Shown here: positions 62,845 through 64,000 of the stretch, in pieces
How positions within the stretch are numbered: the stretch's first letter is position 1
Layout of the letters: every line of letters begins with the position of its first letter
DNA from: Eudromia elegans
Taxonomy: Eukaryota > Chordata > Aves > Tinamiformes > Tinamidae
Assembly (NCBI GenBank): GCA_003342815.1
Contig: PTEX01000120.1
Span: 1,441,330 to 1,505,329 of the forward strand
Length of the DNA stretch: 64,000 nt
Direction: 5' to 3'
Position numbers and translations under genes: made by a program
The notes under the pieces: generated by a model
Told to the model about the DNA's origin: nothing
What the model saw: only the letters and a program-made list of their open reading frames with translations
The model's database searches: none

Positions 62845-63947
62845 ATGTACAGCTGTGATTAAGTTTAGCAAAAATTGATATATATTAACATATTTTAATC
62901 CTTGTAAACATATTTAAATTATACTACTGACTTATAGGTATTTACTTTAACATGTAACATATTATCTTTAATGAAAATGTTATGTAAGAAATTTTGTCTT
63001 CACTTCTTGGTTTAGAAAACAATATGAGCTTTATCAGTAGGAAAAAAAAAGTCTCCTAATTTAAAATTCAAAGGAGATTATAAACTTCAGGAAGAATGTC
63101 ATATTTGTACTTTCAAAATGTACTGTTATCCAATTGTAAAATGATACATTTTAAGCAATAGGACAACAACAGTTCTGGTCAGAAGAGATGTGTTACTTAT
63201 CCAGGGGAAAAAAAAGAAAGAAAGAATGAGCACATGGAAATTTTTAAACCTTAACATGAGATGTCATTTTGTCATTTAAACAACGAAATTGAGGTGACTA
63301 AGGATGATCTTATTACAATCAAGAAACAAAATGCATCAAATTTAGACCTGTCTAAATAATCAATATTTAAAATTGCCATTCTCATGATACTCGGATCAAT
63401 TTCCAGTCAGGTTCAATTAAGAGCTCTCAGTTCATGGCTGCATTGGCATCTCATGCAGGATAAGAACACAAGAATATTTCCACTGTCCCTCTCAGGGAAT
63501 CCCAAAACTCATAATTTGGACACACAGGAACGCTTTATAGTCAACTTCTGTTGTTTCTTTTATGGGACACAGAGACAGGGTGTCTTCCTATGGAGGGAAA
63601 ATACCTCTCACAAGTTTTCGTTTGAATATAGATAGAAGTATTATTTGACAAATAAACATGTAAGAGCAAAACATCCATCTGCAAGGAAGGAAAGAGCCTA
63701 TGCAAACTATCTTATGCTGTTTATTTGTACTTTCTCTGCTTTTATTTCACTTACTTTAAGGAAAATTCAGCTAATGTATTTGCAATTAACTAAGATTGTG
63801 CAAGAAGTTTCTAAATGGAATAATTGGTAATATTACTTTCATACTCTTCCCAATAAGACAATTACTTTGAGACCACTCTCCAATATATTATTAAAAAACA
63901 CTTTTGAAGGAGGAAAAATGTTAAAGAAAACTATACAAAGGTATTAC

Positions 63948-64000
63948 TTTTGTGGTTTTTTTGGTTTTTTTTTGGTTTTTGGTTTTTTTTTTTTTTTTTT
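63948..64000 (+). repeat. T-rich, (T)nGG tract at window end
   Basis: T runs of growing length interrupted by GG doublets reach the window edge (T7, T9, T5, then at least T18). The tract lies in the CSMD3 gene region, and its far end is not visible. Confidence 0.85.

Larger units (their letters stand above)
53469..64000 (-). other. CSMD3: CSMD3 gene, 3' portion (last five coding exons, introns, 3' UTR)
   Basis: The right end of the window carries the 3' end of a gene read leftwards. Five coding exons with GT-AG borders keep one reading frame across four introns of about 1218, 1163, 1199 and 3137 bp. The joined product is a C-terminal segment of about 218 residues: stalk, membrane helix, cytoplasmic tail. 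The tail (FENPMYDTN, ending TVCTMV) and the ectodomain (VPDDVFAQNYIWKG) match my knowledge of CSMD3 rather than CSMD1 or CSMD2. CSMD3 is a very large single-pass brain-expressed membrane protein with many CUB and Sushi domains, implicated in dendrite development. All of those domains are encoded to the right of this window. The left boundary is a guess at a poly(A) site. Confidence 0.93.

Noticed and set aside
63384..63635. Possible further CSMD3 exon upstream of 62514
   Set aside because: The minus strand here shows no Sushi-type cysteine pattern, and no acceptor-donor pair keeps the frame.

Overview
This is vertebrate nuclear DNA, almost certainly from a bird. It is AT-rich, has no operon-like packing of genes, and carries several CR1 LINE copies ending in the ATTCTATG-type 3' repeat typical of avian CR1. 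It also holds one fairly young class II (beta-like) endogenous retrovirus. The species cannot be named from the sequence.

The only host gene I can support lies at the right end on the minus strand. Five GT-AG exons (62514-62356, 59218-59106, 57906-57819, 56655-56520, 55301-55142) splice in frame into a C-terminal protein segment of about 218 residues. It has an N-glycosylated ectodomain stalk, one transmembrane helix and a short cytoplasmic tail ending in TVCTMV. I recognise this as the C-terminus of CSMD3 (CUB and Sushi multiple domains 3). The Sushi/CUB exons lie beyond position 64000. The 3' UTR should run leftwards from 55141, with candidate poly(A) signals near 53.5 kb.

Positions 1 to about 53.4 kb look like the gene-poor flank downstream of CSMD3. 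I found no convincing host coding exon there, only interspersed repeats, simple-sequence tracts and unique AT-rich DNA. CR1 copies lie at 8255-8859 (young, open reading frame over its last 160 codons), 23400-23910 (old) and 26655-27589 (internally deleted). Short 3' ends lie at 52364-52484 and, inside a CSMD3 intron, at 61726-61883. A purine-only-like tract occupies 23920-24154.

The most structured element is the provirus at 41688-47261, minus strand. It has 194-bp LTRs with TG...CA ends, a 6-bp target duplication CCATAT, a perfect 18-nt primer binding site of the tRNA-Lys1,2 type and a polypurine tract. Its gag, protease, RT, RNase H and integrase remnants are broken by frameshifts, stops and a deletion that removes the RT catalytic YXDD region. 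At most a remnant of env is left. The leader and gag start contain an unusual array of short palindromes and degenerate copies of the gag 5' end.

I found no evidence for an entirely new biological system. The best leads are the proviral leader array, the very short LTRs, and a possible extra 69-nt in-frame exon of CSMD3.
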